A stretch of DNA of 64,000 nucleotides from Sphingomonas populi (GCF_004208535.1 NZ_SGIS01000025.1:1-64000); one strand, 5' to 3'; counted from the first letter of the stretch, positions 51,951 through 61,497 are shown. The notes: a model not told the origin generated them from the sequence alone. Numbers and translations: made by a program.

Positions 51951-52558
51951 GCTGACCATGTCGCCTCATCAAATGAAAGCCGGGGAAGCCGGGGAAAGAT
52001 GCTCGACGGATCGCCATAGCCAAGCGTGATGATGAAGTTAGACCGAATGTTCGTGCCCGCAAAAAACGCCTGATCGACAGCATCATTGTCGAACCCGGAC
52101 ATCGGCCCGGTGTCGAGCCCAAGCGCTCGGGCAGCCATGATCAGATAGGCCCCCTGCAAGGTCGAATTGCGCATCGCATTGGTCGCGACGATCTCGGGAG
52201 TGCCCGTGAACCATGAGCGCGCATCGACGTGAGGAAAGAGATACAGCAGCTTATCGGCGAAATCATAATCCATGCCGATGATCGCGGTAACTGGTGCCTG
52301 CCGGATCTTTTTGCCGTTGGTGCTCGACGCAAGCCCGGCGAGTTTCTCCCGAGCTTCTTCGCTGCGGACCCAAACAATGCGGGCTGGCGACATGTTGGCG
52401 GATGTCGGTCCGAGACTGGCTAGTTCCCATACCTGCTCTAGCAACCCATCTGCAATCGGATGATCGAGGTAGCCGTTGTAGCTCCTGGCCGACTTGAAGA
52501 GCAGGTCCAAACTGGCTTCGCTTGCTCCGCGCTCAACGTCTTGTTCTTGCTTGCTCAT
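51947..52558 (-). CDS. RutE/HadB-family nitroreductase
   Basis: The 203-residue protein matches the RutE branch of FMN nitroreductases: LDLLFKSARSYNGYLDHPIA, WELASLGPTSANMSPARIVW, LFPHVDARSWFTGTPEIVAT, TLQGAYLIMAARALGLDTGP and MSGFDNDAVDQAFFAGTNIR. RutE reduces malonic semialdehyde to 3-hydroxypropionate in pyrimidine breakdown. Here a short semialdehyde formed after ring opening is a reasonable substrate, but nitro reduction cannot be excluded. It heads the operon nitroreductase-ribB-flavin reductase-amidohydrolase. ATG 52558 has GGGAG 6 bases upstream. Confidence 0.88.
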   Translation of the reverse strand: MSKQEQDVERGASEASLDLLFKSARSYNGYLDHPIADGLLEQVWELASLGPTSANMSPARIVWVRSEEAREKLAGLASSTNGKKIRQAPVTAIIGMDYDFADKLLYLFPHVDARSWFTGTPEIVATNAMRNSTLQGAYLIMAARALGLDTGPMSGFDNDAVDQAFFAGTNIRSNFIITLGYGDPSSIFPRLPRLSFDEATWSA

Positions 52559-52812
52559 CACTGCTCCCGCTTGCCGCTCAACCTTGGAGGGCGGCGTCCG
52601 AGGACGCCGAGGCTCCGTAATATCGGATCATGGTGCCCTCCTAACCGCAGAGCGGCTTTCATGTTTCTGCGGTCGCGCGACGGGTGACCGTCCTAATCAG
52701 GAGCCCAAGGCGAACCGGGCGCCTCTCGCCAACTCTTCGCCGCCGCGTCCGGACGAGCGCCGTCGATCGCGATCCCAAAGCTAGCGAATAGGTCGCGTGA
52801 GAATGCCCGGCG

Positions 52813-53454
52813 CTATTTGGTGTCCGCTTCGGGTTCTACATCGCTCCATTTGGGGCGGAGGAGCTCGAACGTATCCGTCTGCCGACTGTACCAGCCTGCC
52901 CCATGAAGACGCGCGATAAGGTTCATCGCGGGTACGTCGATGCGGATCGGCCGCTCTCCGGCTATGTACTCGTCTCGGACATGGGCGAAGACGACCTCGG
53001 CCAATATAGCGATTTGGTGCGCGCCGGTTTCGATGAAGTGCAGAACACGGCATTCGAACGCGGCCGGGGCCGTCACTATACGAGGAGGGCTGACCCGATC
53101 GCTTTCGCCGAGTTCCAGCTGCGCCAAATGCGCCTCGTTGAACGAGGGCGGAGCGTCGGCCGATGTCAGGTTCATTGCGGCTGCATGACCCTCATCGACC
53201 AAGTGGATCACGAACTCACCGGTAGCGCGGATATTCGCAGGGGTGTCCTTCAGGCGATCTTCGGAATGCGCCACCATCCCTACGGCGACGACTGGAGGAT
53301 CGTCGCCGAGGAGATTAAAGAAACTGAAGGGCGCGACGTTGAGATGCCCGTCCGTCGACATCGACGTGATCCAAGCAATCGGCCGGGGCGTGATGCAGGA
53401 CCCCAGGATCCGATAGCGACTGGCACGATCCAGCACACCCATGTCGAATTTCAT
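52813..53454 (-). CDS. Flavin-reductase-family protein (DIM6/NTAB type)
   Basis: From ATG 53454 (GGGAGAG ribosome site) the 213-residue protein reads DRASRYRILGSCITPRPIAW, then ITSMSTDGHLNVAPFSFFNL, GEFVIHLVDEGHAAAMNLTS and FECRVLHFIETGAHQIAILA. It belongs to the longer FMN-binding branch of the flavin-reductase family, distinct from the short protein at 50300. Members reduce flavins or act directly on substrates; nitrobenzoate nitroreductase NbaA may belong to a related group. It lies 32 bases downstream of the maleate isomerase gene. Whether it feeds an oxygenase or reduces a nitro compound is open. Confidence 0.8.
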   Translation of the reverse strand: MKFDMGVLDRASRYRILGSCITPRPIAWITSMSTDGHLNVAPFSFFNLLGDDPPVVAVGMVAHSEDRLKDTPANIRATGEFVIHLVDEGHAAAMNLTSADAPPSFNEAHLAQLELGESDRVSPPRIVTAPAAFECRVLHFIETGAHQIAILAEVVFAHVRDEYIAGERPIRIDVPAMNLIARLHGAGWYSRQTDTFELLRPKWSDVEPEADTK

Positions 53455-53486
53455 CGGTGCTCTCCCGGCGCTTGGAATACCGGCGT

Positions 53487-54242
53487 CTAGAAGCGGCCGC
53501 TTAGCAGCATGCCTGCTCCGGGCGCACGACGTTCCAGGCCGAGCCGATCCAGCATCTGATGGGTCGTGCAAACCGCCGCCGACACGACCGGAACACCGAT
53601 GTGCTGCTCAAGTGCATCGATGACGGGAAGCGAAGGCATCTGCACGCAGGCCGAAGCCACGAAGGCATCGATGCCGGTGCGATCGACACGCTGGTAGATG
53701 TCGAGCAAACGGGCGGGATCGTGGAGGCCGACCTCCAGATTGTCCGGAATCTCCAGTGCAACGAAGTCGCGAACCTGGATGCCCTCGCTCTCGATATAGT
53801 CAACGACGAGTTGGGTTAGCGGCTTCATGTACGGACAGATCACGGATATGGTTTTTGCACCGAGAATCTTGAGACCATCAACAAGCGCGCCCGCGCTCGT
53901 GACCACAGGCGCGGGGGCGCCGTTCTCGACGGTTCGACCGTGCAGCCGCTTTTCCGAGACACGGTGATAGCCGTGACCCATGCTCATGATCGCGACCAGA
54001 CACGCATAACCGAGTACATCGACGCGGGCATCGGAAAGCTCGAGTGCGCATCGATCGCTATCGCGATCCATCGCCTCAAGCTCTTCCTTGACGACCTTTT
54101 TCATACGCATTCGGCTAGAGTGGAACGTGAAGCGTTCGGAGAGTTCCGCCTCGCGCGCGCGCAGCATCGCCGGGATCTCCGTTTCCATCGTGGTGTTCGA
54201 AGAGGGCACGATTTGCCCGATGCGAAAGGATCTGGTGGTCAT
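53487..54242 (-). CDS. Maleate isomerase (Asp/Glu racemase superfamily)
   Basis: The 251-residue protein has IGQIVPSSNTTMETEIPAM at its N-terminus and the catalytic cysteines Cys81 (LGYACLVAIM) and Cys199 (VASACVQMP), the pair and spacing of maleate cis-trans isomerases such as NicE. It converts maleate to fumarate without cofactors. Maleate arises from nicotinate and hydroxypyridine breakdown, or from maleylpyruvate hydrolysis in gentisate breakdown; both are conceivable here. An arylmalonate-decarboxylase-like role is less likely given the N-terminal motif. Confidence 0.85.
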   Translation of the reverse strand: MTTRSFRIGQIVPSSNTTMETEIPAMLRAREAELSERFTFHSSRMRMKKVVKEELEAMDRDSDRCALELSDARVDVLGYACLVAIMSMGHGYHRVSEKRLHGRTVENGAPAPVVTSAGALVDGLKILGAKTISVICPYMKPLTQLVVDYIESEGIQVRDFVALEIPDNLEVGLHDPARLLDIYQRVDRTGIDAFVASACVQMPSLPVIDALEQHIGVPVVSAAVCTTHQMLDRLGLERRAPGAGMLLSGRF

Positions 54243-54291
54243 GATCTTCTCTCAAGAATGTTGAATGCGTTCGCTAGACGTGGAAGCCGGC

Positions 54292-55323
54292 TCAGGGCTG
54301 GGTAAGGCGTTCACCACCCGGCTCGTCGGGCGTCGAATGTGCATCTGCCTCGAAAGGTTTGTCGCCCGTGAAGGAGACTGGCCCAAGCGGTTTCCGATTA
54401 ACGCGCAGGTCGAAGACATCGAACCGATTATAGTGCCCGACAATGTCGTGCATCTGCTTGGGCTGGATGCATTTGCCAAGGTCGATATCGGCGTAAACGA
54501 TGCCTTCGTCGTCGATCAACGGTTCGCCCACAACGCGGCCGTCGGGACCGATAATTCCGGAAAAAGCGCTGTTTCGGCGCTGCAGCCGTGGGCGCACATC
54601 CGGAACCAGGGTCTCCATAGCGCTTATGATCTCCTCCGAGACGGTCGAGCATGAGACCACGGTAAAGAGCTTGCCCTCGAAAGAGTGCGCCATTGCCCGG
54701 ACTTTGATGGCTTCCGCCATGTCGTAGTCGGCTGGTGCGACAGGGAGGGATATGTAGCTTGCGACGTGAACGAGCTCGCCCTGGGCCATAAGGGCGAAAC
54801 GAGCGAGCGTATTGGTGTTCTCGCCACAGGCAAGGCCGCCGAGCGGGCCGATTGCCGTGTCATAGATGCGAAGGCTGGAGCCATCGCCCGGAGCCCAGGT
54901 GAGCTTCTCGGCCCACGTCGGTACGAGCTTGCGGTGCTTGCCAAGCACGGTGCCGTCGGGCCCGATGAAGACCATGGTATTGAAGATCGTGCCCAGCGAG
55001 ACCGGGCTACGTTCGTTGACGCCAATCACGACATGAACGCCAGCCGCGCGAGCGGCGCTACAAAGCGCATCAATTTCGGGGCCTGGTACGAGGATCGAGG
55101 CCCTGAGGAGACGATCGAACCAGGGGCTGCCGGATACAGGATCGGTAATCCAGCTCCAGTAGGGATAGCCTGCAACGAACACTTCTGGGAAAGCGACCAG
55201 GGCCGCGCCGTTGCGGGCAGCCTCGTGGATGAGTGACACCGCCTTGTCGACGGTCGCAGCAGGGTCGAGGAATACGGATGAAGACTGGACCGCTGCGGCC
55301 CGGAAGGCGGGAAGATTCAACAT
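54292..55323 (-). CDS. Nitrilase
   Basis: From ATG 55323 (GAAAGG upstream) the 343-residue protein has the catalytic triad Glu47 (VAFPEVFVAGYP), Lys132 (GKHRKLVPT) and Cys166 (GGLACGENTNTLARFALM). The CGEN block and the length place it with true nitrilases that turn nitriles into carboxylic acids and ammonia. It lies 49 bases upstream of the maleate isomerase gene and downstream of the CoA-ligase gene. It could convert an aromatic nitrile into the acid that the ligase then activates. A second, ruined nitrilase lies at 60.1 kb. Confidence 0.9.
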   Translation of the reverse strand: MLNLPAFRAAAVQSSSVFLDPAATVDKAVSLIHEAARNGAALVAFPEVFVAGYPYWSWITDPVSGSPWFDRLLRASILVPGPEIDALCSAARAAGVHVVIGVNERSPVSLGTIFNTMVFIGPDGTVLGKHRKLVPTWAEKLTWAPGDGSSLRIYDTAIGPLGGLACGENTNTLARFALMAQGELVHVASYISLPVAPADYDMAEAIKVRAMAHSFEGKLFTVVSCSTVSEEIISAMETLVPDVRPRLQRRNSAFSGIIGPDGRVVGEPLIDDEGIVYADIDLGKCIQPKQMHDIVGHYNRFDVFDLRVNRKPLGPVSFTGDKPFEADAHSTPDEPGGERLTQP

Positions 55324-55602
55324 GCGCGTCCGGCACCTTTCTTTTTGCACGCTTGTCGCGTGCTGATCGGGAGCGGCTTGGCGATTGGCTCAAAACCGAT
55401 TTCCGCGAGGCCACTCTGTTACTCGGCTAGCCTTTTGCGCCACGTTGGAAGCAAACGCAATATATTTTAAGCCTGTAACATATCGGCGTAGAGCCGTTGC
55501 GACAGATTCGCCCCTCAGCTTATGTTCGCCTGCCCTCATCGCGGCGGGGCGCCGAAGTCCGACGTGGCCACGGCTATCGCCTATGGCACGAAAGGTGTTT
55601 TT

Positions 55603-57150
55603 CTATGAGGAGGTGACGGGCCTGCGAAGCTTGTAGCGCTCTACTTTGCCGGTAGCCGTCTTTGGAAGCGCATCAATGAAGTCGATCCACCGGGGATATT
55701 TGTACGGAGCGAGGACGCCTTTCACGTGTCGCTGGAGCTCCCGCGTGAGCTCTTCGCAGGCACTGGCGGGGTCACGAAGGACAACGAACGCCTTGGGTTT
55801 GATCAGATCCGCGTCGTCACTCCACGCGACGACTGCCGCTTCCAGAACCGCGGGATGCTCGCAGAGAGCGCTCTCGACTTCGAATGGTGCAACGTAGATT
55901 CCGCTGACCTTCAACATGTCGTCGGAGCGACCGCAATAATGGTAGCGGCCGTCTGCATCTCGGAAGAAGGTATCTCCACTGCGTGTCCATTCGCCTACGA
56001 ACGTCGCTTGAGACTGTTCGCGTTTACACCAATAGCCGATGGCGCTCGTCGGGCCTTTGATGTGGAGTTCTCCAACGTCCCCTTCGGCGACCTCTTGACC
56101 ATTTTGGTCGATCAGCCGCAGCGTGTACCCACGCAACGGCTTGCCGGTCGTACCCGGTGCGATGTCGCCGATCCGGTTGGAAAGGAAGATGTGGAACATC
56201 TCGGTCGAGCCAATGCCGTCGAGTATTTCCACGCCAGTCTCGGTTTTCCAGCGTCGTCCGATGTCCGCCGGGAGAGCTTCACCTGCGGACGTGCATATCC
56301 GCAGCGCGAGGCTCTCTCGGGTCGGCTTATAGCCATCGGATAGCATGGAGTTGTAAAGCGTAGGGACACCGTAGAAAACCGTTGCCGGATGTTCGACAAG
56401 CCGCTTCCAAACGGCGGCTGCAGTGGGACGTTCGGCCATCAAAATTGCCGTTGCTCCAACGGAAAGCGGGAACAGGAGACCATTCCCGAAGCCATAGCCG
56501 AAGAAGAGTTTGGCGGCAGAGAAGGTTACATCGTCAGTATTCAATGCCAGGACTTCCTGCGGATACAGGCTCATCAGATTACGGACATTGGCATGCGTAT
56601 GAATAGTGCCCTTCGGTCGACCAGTCGATCCGGAAGAATATTGCCATAGGCAGGGTTCATCTAATCGCGTGAGGGCGACTGCCTTTCGACACGGCGCGGC
56701 AGAGATTGCCTCATCAAGCTTGTGAACGCCCGCCGGGGCGGGGGCACGCCCGGCCATGAGAATGTGCTCGAGATAGGGCTGCTCCGCCACAATGCCTTCG
56801 AAGGAAGGCCATGTGGCGTCACAGGTCACGAGAAGGCGCGCGCGACTGTCGCGGAGCAGGTAATCCAGGTCTGTCGGCGGCAGCAGGGGATTGACCATGA
56901 CAGGCACTAAGCCGGCCTTGATCGCTCCGAGACATGCAGTGACGAAGTCGATGCCATCGACGAGACACAACATGATGCGGGTTTCAGGTGGGAGCGAAAT
57001 AGAATCAAGGTAGCCGGCGAACCGGCCAACGCGTTCGCCGAGTGCGCCAAATGTAATCGATCCGCAATCGTCGATGAACGCTATCTTGCCGGCGCGCTCG
57101 GCAAGGTTGCGATCCAACAGATCTGCCGCGGCATTGTAGAAATCGCTCAC
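55603..57150 (-). CDS. Benzoate-CoA-ligase-family enzyme
   Basis: The 515-residue protein (GTG start, GAGGAT upstream) is an ANL-superfamily enzyme with the AMP-binding loop LWQYSSGSTGRPKGTIHTHA, the family block IGSTEMFHIFLSN, TRSGDTFFRDADGRYHYCGR and the C-terminal Lys in LPKTATGKVERYKLRRP. It activates an aromatic acid with ATP and CoA. Given the salicylyl-CoA 5-hydroxylase-type gene at the window end, salicylate or an aminobenzoate is a likely substrate. It follows the TonB receptor gene on the same strand, with a terminator between. Confidence 0.88.
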   Translation of the reverse strand: MSDFYNAAADLLDRNLAERAGKIAFIDDCGSITFGALGERVGRFAGYLDSISLPPETRIMLCLVDGIDFVTACLGAIKAGLVPVMVNPLLPPTDLDYLLRDSRARLLVTCDATWPSFEGIVAEQPYLEHILMAGRAPAPAGVHKLDEAISAAPCRKAVALTRLDEPCLWQYSSGSTGRPKGTIHTHANVRNLMSLYPQEVLALNTDDVTFSAAKLFFGYGFGNGLLFPLSVGATAILMAERPTAAAVWKRLVEHPATVFYGVPTLYNSMLSDGYKPTRESLALRICTSAGEALPADIGRRWKTETGVEILDGIGSTEMFHIFLSNRIGDIAPGTTGKPLRGYTLRLIDQNGQEVAEGDVGELHIKGPTSAIGYWCKREQSQATFVGEWTRSGDTFFRDADGRYHYCGRSDDMLKVSGIYVAPFEVESALCEHPAVLEAAVVAWSDDADLIKPKAFVVLRDPASACEELTRELQRHVKGVLAPYKYPRWIDFIDALPKTATGKVERYKLRRPVTSS

Positions 57151-57214
57151 CAGTTATATCCTCGATTTCGCTGATCACCATCCGCGGCACAGAGGTCTTT
57201 GCTCTGCATCGGGA

Positions 57215-57257
57215 GGAAAGGACGGATAGACCCTCTCTGTGTCGATCCGTCCTTTCC
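57215..57257. terminator. Hairpin terminator between receptor and ligase genes
   Basis: GGAAAGGACGGAT (57215-57227) and ATCCGTCCTTTCC (57245-57257) form a perfect 13-bp stem. It lies 29 bases after the TonB-dependent receptor stop and probably limits readthrough into the ligase gene. No long T-run follows. Confidence 0.7.
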
Positions 57258-57286
57258 GTGCTTCCACGAAGCTGCGATGGCGACGT

Positions 57287-59716
57287 TTAGAAGCGGACGC
57301 CCGCGCGCACACCATAGGTCCGAGGCGGCCGCAATATGCTGGAGATCGATGGTACGGCCGAGTAGGTCACGAGATAGCTTTGCCCGATGACGGTCGCGTT
57401 GCCGATATTGTTGGCATAAGCACCAATCGTCCAGCGATCGTTGGGCGCATTGTACGTCAGCTGGAAGTCACCCGTCCAATAGGAAGGCTGATACTCGTTG
57501 GGCAGGAAATCGAGCCCAGTAAGCGTACGCGATTGATAGTGGCTCCGTGCGTTGAACACGAACTTTGCGCCATTCGTCAGAGGGATCGTCTGCTGCACGC
57601 CCAAATTGACCGACCATGCCGGAGCCTGTGGCGGCCGGCGGCCGGAGCAGTTCACGGTAAAGCCGGTCGCGCCCGGCGTTACGCCGCACCCAGTTTGCGG
57701 CGTGCCGCCTGCATTCGGCGTGGTGTATACGAAGCTGTCATAGACCGCGTCGACATATTGGATGTTGGCGTTGAGCAGCGTGTTCCGGGTGAGGAGGAAC
57801 TGACTTTCGACCTCCACGCCCTTCATGGTCGACCGACCGACATTCTCGGTAGGGAAGATGAGGGATCCGGCAGAGTCCAGACCGAGATGGCTGATCTGCT
57901 GATCTTGATACTTCCAATAGAATGCCTCGAGGTTCAGCTGGAGGCGATTGTTGAAGAAGCGGTTCTTCGACCCGACCGTCCACGCATTGATGGTCTCGGG
58001 CTGATACGTGCCTAGGTCGCGGGTTGCGAAGAAGCCGCCCGATTTGAAGCCCGTCTCGAAGCTTGCATAGAGAAGATTGCGAGAGGACACGTCCCAATCC
58101 AAGCCCGCACGCCAGGTGACCCGGTTCCACGTCCCGCGTTTGTCCTGCGGAACCAAGGTACCGAACTGGCCAATGCCATCGGCTGTGAATTGTGGGATCA
58201 CCGCTCCATTCGGTGCGATCTGCACTGGTGGTGGCGCGATGGTGTTGGGGAAGGCGACCGCATTCGGGCACTGCATAAAGCCTGCCAGGCAGACGCGCTG
58301 CAGGGCCAGGATGTCTCCGGTATAGGCCTTGCGCTCATTGGTATAGCGCAGGCCGCCGTTGATCCGCAGATTCTGAGTTATGTCGTAGGTCGCCCGGCCA
58401 AAAGCCGCGGCGCTGTTCGTGGCGTACCGCTGATCGGTCTGATCGACCAGCCCGAACTCGTTCTGGATGATGTTGTAGGGATCGTGGCCACGTTCGCGAA
58501 AATAATAGCCGCCAATCAGCACGCGGATCGGTAACGACTCGGGACTGGCATAGCGCCCTTCCAGGCTGATCTGGTTGAATGCCTCCTTCTGCATGATGAA
58601 GAAGCCGATGTTACCGGTGGTAAAGTCGAGCTTCGAATGGCGGTAGCTGGGTATTACGGTGAAGTTACCAATGTCGGTCTTGTAGTTGATCGTTGCATTG
58701 ACGCCGTAATATTCATTGTTCTGGAAGCCGATATCGGGCAGCGGATCGAAAGTGCGCCCACCCAAAACGTGCGGAAGCGTTTGATAGAGCGCTGCTGCTT
58801 GCGGTGAGAAGTTGCCGTACCGATTGTCGATACCGAGCGAGTAGGGCGTTCCACCCGAGCCTTTGCCCTTCTGCTGGAAATAGTCCGCACCGATATTGAT
58901 GCTCAGATCGCTCGTCGGCTCCCAACGCAGCTGCGCCCGCATTCCGAAGTCTTTCTGGTCGTCGGTGCCATCCTTCATATAGCCGTCATGGGTGGCGTAG
59001 ATGCCCGAGATACGCAGCCCGGCGTTGCTCGCAAGTGGCGCATTGATCGCGCCGTCGAGCTGGACAGCGTTGAAATTGCCATATTGGACATTTCCGTAGC
59101 CGCTCCAGTCGAAGTCGGCCTTGTGCGGGATCACGTTGATCGCGCCGCCGGTAGCATTGCGACCGTAAAGCGTGCCCTGGGGACCCTTTAGAACCTCGAC
59201 TCGTTCCAGGTCGTAGAAAAAGCCGGCGGTCGAGGACGGACGCGCGACATAGGCGCCGTCATAGTTGAACGCGATGGCGGATTCGGTCAGTGCATTCCCG
59301 GTGAAATTGCCGACGCCGCGGATGTAGAAGTTCGCATAGGCACCGTTGCCGTTCGAAACCTGAAGCGCTGGCACCAGCGAACTCAGCTGGGCCGAGGTCG
59401 CCACGTTCGCGGACCTGATCGCGTCGCCACCGAGTACCGACACGGCGATTGCGGCGCGCTGCAGATTTTCGCTACGGCGCTGCGCGGTGACGACGATGTC
59501 CGCCAGGCCTTCCGAATTCTGCGGCGCCGGAGCGTTGGCATTGGGAACGGAGGCCGCTTCGGCGGCCGGTGCTGGTGCCGTTTGGGGCGCGACCGGCGCG
59601 TCTTGAGCAGCTGCCGGTGCGGGTTCGGGTGCACGTACGTCCTGCGCATATGCTTGGCCGCAAAAGGCCATGGCCATCACGAAATGTGACGATGCCGACA
59701 AGATGAGTTTCTTCAT
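57287..59716 (-). CDS. TonB-dependent outer-membrane receptor
   Basis: The 809-residue protein has a signal peptide (MKKLILSASSHFVMAMAFCG ... AYAQD), a Pro/Ala-rich linker, a TonB box (ADIVVTAQRR) and a plug domain with FYIRGVGNFTGNALTESAIA and LERVEVLKGPQGTLYGRNAT. The beta-barrel ends in VRF with a terminal Phe, as required for outer-membrane insertion. Sphingomonads use such receptors to import aromatics as well as iron chelates, so it may take up the substrate of the neighbouring enzymes. GGGGAG precedes the ATG. Confidence 0.93.
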   Translation of the reverse strand: MKKLILSASSHFVMAMAFCGQAYAQDVRAPEPAPAAAQDAPVAPQTAPAPAAEAASVPNANAPAPQNSEGLADIVVTAQRRSENLQRAAIAVSVLGGDAIRSANVATSAQLSSLVPALQVSNGNGAYANFYIRGVGNFTGNALTESAIAFNYDGAYVARPSSTAGFFYDLERVEVLKGPQGTLYGRNATGGAINVIPHKADFDWSGYGNVQYGNFNAVQLDGAINAPLASNAGLRISGIYATHDGYMKDGTDDQKDFGMRAQLRWEPTSDLSINIGADYFQQKGKGSGGTPYSLGIDNRYGNFSPQAAALYQTLPHVLGGRTFDPLPDIGFQNNEYYGVNATINYKTDIGNFTVIPSYRHSKLDFTTGNIGFFIMQKEAFNQISLEGRYASPESLPIRVLIGGYYFRERGHDPYNIIQNEFGLVDQTDQRYATNSAAAFGRATYDITQNLRINGGLRYTNERKAYTGDILALQRVCLAGFMQCPNAVAFPNTIAPPPVQIAPNGAVIPQFTADGIGQFGTLVPQDKRGTWNRVTWRAGLDWDVSSRNLLYASFETGFKSGGFFATRDLGTYQPETINAWTVGSKNRFFNNRLQLNLEAFYWKYQDQQISHLGLDSAGSLIFPTENVGRSTMKGVEVESQFLLTRNTLLNANIQYVDAVYDSFVYTTPNAGGTPQTGCGVTPGATGFTVNCSGRRPPQAPAWSVNLGVQQTIPLTNGAKFVFNARSHYQSRTLTGLDFLPNEYQPSYWTGDFQLTYNAPNDRWTIGAYANNIGNATVIGQSYLVTYSAVPSISSILRPPRTYGVRAGVRF

Positions 59717-60069
59717 AAATCTCCCCTTTATGGTTGGCTCTGGATCGGCCGCGGCGGCGATGAGGTGCTGCCGTCTTGCCGATGTGATCAGACTGGGCTG
59801 GGCCAGGCGACATGCCGGGCCGATTGTTTGCCCGATCTCGGCGTCCAGTTTTCATGCTGGCCTGCATCGCTTCGAACGGAACGGAATTTTTGATCCAACT
59901 ACATGTAGTTTAGGTCTAAAGTGGTTGTCCGGATAGCGGTCTTTCCTTTCTGCTCGTCGAGATGGTTGTAGTGCAGCTGGCTGGGCCCAAGACCTTCATG
60001 ACCTCACGATTGGAGCTTCTCCGTGACTTGGCGATCCGTGGGCCGACGCGCCGCATATGCTGCAGAAGC

Positions 60070-60245
60070 GATTTTGCATCAGGATGCGTCTCCACGGATA
60101 AAAGCCGAGAAACGCTTCCAGAACCGCCGCGAGTCGCGCCGTTTGCCGCCGCATCGGCGACCGGAACTGCCGCTTTGCCAGCGGCGCCCTCATGGTGGAA
60201 CCGTAGCAACGCCGTCTGAATTACCGCTGCCTTGTAGCTGGTCAT
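60070..60245 (-). pseudogene. Nitrilase N-terminal remnant
   Basis: From ATG 60245 the minus strand reads MTSYKAAVIQTALLRFHHEG then AAGKAAVPVADAAANGA, a typical nitrilase start. After a frameshift near 60135 it reads RLAAVLEAFLGFYPW, matching the nitrilase block around the catalytic Glu (FPEAFxxGYPWG), with that Glu context altered (VLEAF). The rest of the gene is missing. The frame 59916-60299 is therefore not an intact gene. Confidence 0.65.
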
Positions 60246-60351
60246 CGTCGGTCTCGTTTCATGCCGTGCGCCTCCAATAGAGCGCCGATCGGTTGACACT
60301 TCAACCCTAAAACTTTAAGCCTGTACTAATTGGCGGCGATGAGGTGATCCC

Positions 60352-61485
60352 GTGGCGACGCAGAGCTATGACGACTATCGCGAGGACATGATCGGCCGTG
60401 CGAATGTGGCCGATACGACTGAGCTGCGCGACTATTATCGCGAGCTCGAGCAATTCAACGCAGGCGCCCTGTGGACGGTCGCCAACAAGATCGAGCCGTG
60501 GCAGCCGCAGACGGCGTCGGTCCCGGTCGTGTGGCGCTATCGCGATCTTCGTGACAAGGTTCTCCGCTCCACCGCCCTGGTGACGCCCGAGCAGGCCGGG
60601 CGACGCGTGATCTATCTCGACAATCCCGGCCGCCACGACGTGTCGGCGGCGGTCGGCTGGCTCTATTCGGGCCTCCAGGTGATGAACCCGGGCGAGCTCG
60701 CGTCGAGCCATCGCCACTCGGCCTCGGCTCTGCGCTTCATCATGGAGGGCGAGGGCGCCTTCACCAATGTCGATGGTCACAAGATGACGCTCGGCGCGAA
60801 CGATTTCGTGCTGACCCCCAATGGCACCTGGCACGAGCATGGCGTCGCGGAGGGCGGCACGCCGTGCATCTGGCAGGATGGCTTGGATATTCCGCTAATG
60901 AATGCGCTCGAGGCGGGCTTTTACGAGGTTCATCCCGAACTGCAGCAGGCGGTGACGTATCCGGTCGATGATTCGACCTTGAGCTGGGGAAACCCGGGAC
61001 TCAGGCCCGCAGGCGCGGAATGGTCGAAACGGTATTCGCCTTTGTTCAAATATGAATGGGGCGCCACGTACGAAGCATTGCACCGCTTCGCCAAGGCGAG
61101 TGATGGCTCGCCGTTCGACGGCATTCATATGGATTACGTCAACCCGGCCACCGGAGGCCCGGTGATGCAAACGATCGGCGCGAGCATCCAGATGCTGCGT
61201 CCTGCCGAGCATACCAAGGCACATCGCCAGGTCGGCAGCTTCCTCTACCAGTGCTGCAAAGGGTCGGGCTATTCGATCATCAACGGTCGGCGCTTTGACT
61301 GGCAGGAGCGCGATATCTTCTGTGTGCCAAACTGGACGTTCCACGAGCATGTCAACGGTTCGGCGAGCGAAGACGCCTGCCTGTTCGCTTTCCACGACCT
61401 GCCGGTGATGAAGGCGCTCGGCCTCTATCGCGAACAGGCGTTCGGCGAGAATGACGGCCATCAACCTATCCTCGATCCAGCATAA
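60352..61485 (+). CDS. Gentisate 1,2-dioxygenase-type bicupin
   Basis: The 377-residue protein (GTG start, GAGGTGAT upstream) has two cupin domains. The first holds the iron ligands His120 and His122 (SSHRHSASALRFIMEGEG) and a later His in TPNGTWHEHG; the second (KAHRQVGSFLYQCCKGSGYS, CVPNWTFHEH) also keeps His residues. The family opens gentisate, salicylate or 1-hydroxy-2-naphthoate rings. With a salicylyl-CoA hydroxylase-type gene nearby, gentisate to maleylpyruvate is the likely reaction. It is followed after 12 bases by the hydrolase gene. Confidence 0.87.
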   Translation: MATQSYDDYREDMIGRANVADTTELRDYYRELEQFNAGALWTVANKIEPWQPQTASVPVVWRYRDLRDKVLRSTALVTPEQAGRRVIYLDNPGRHDVSAAVGWLYSGLQVMNPGELASSHRHSASALRFIMEGEGAFTNVDGHKMTLGANDFVLTPNGTWHEHGVAEGGTPCIWQDGLDIPLMNALEAGFYEVHPELQQAVTYPVDDSTLSWGNPGLRPAGAEWSKRYSPLFKYEWGATYEALHRFAKASDGSPFDGIHMDYVNPATGGPVMQTIGASIQMLRPAEHTKAHRQVGSFLYQCCKGSGYSIINGRRFDWQERDIFCVPNWTFHEHVNGSASEDACLFAFHDLPVMKALGLYREQAFGENDGHQPILDPA

Positions 61486-61497
61486 GGACTGCCATTA

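Noticed and set aside
44380..52558. A complete rut pyrimidine operon
   Set aside because: RutB, RutD, RutG and RutR equivalents were not found, the order differs, and a Rieske oxygenase, an amidohydrolase and a ribB-type gene are added. Only individual enzymes are Rut-like.
59916..60299. A 127-residue minus-strand frame taken as an intact gene
   Set aside because: Only its first about 37 codons from 60245 resemble a protein (nitrilase start). After that the nitrilase similarity continues in another frame, so it is a remnant.
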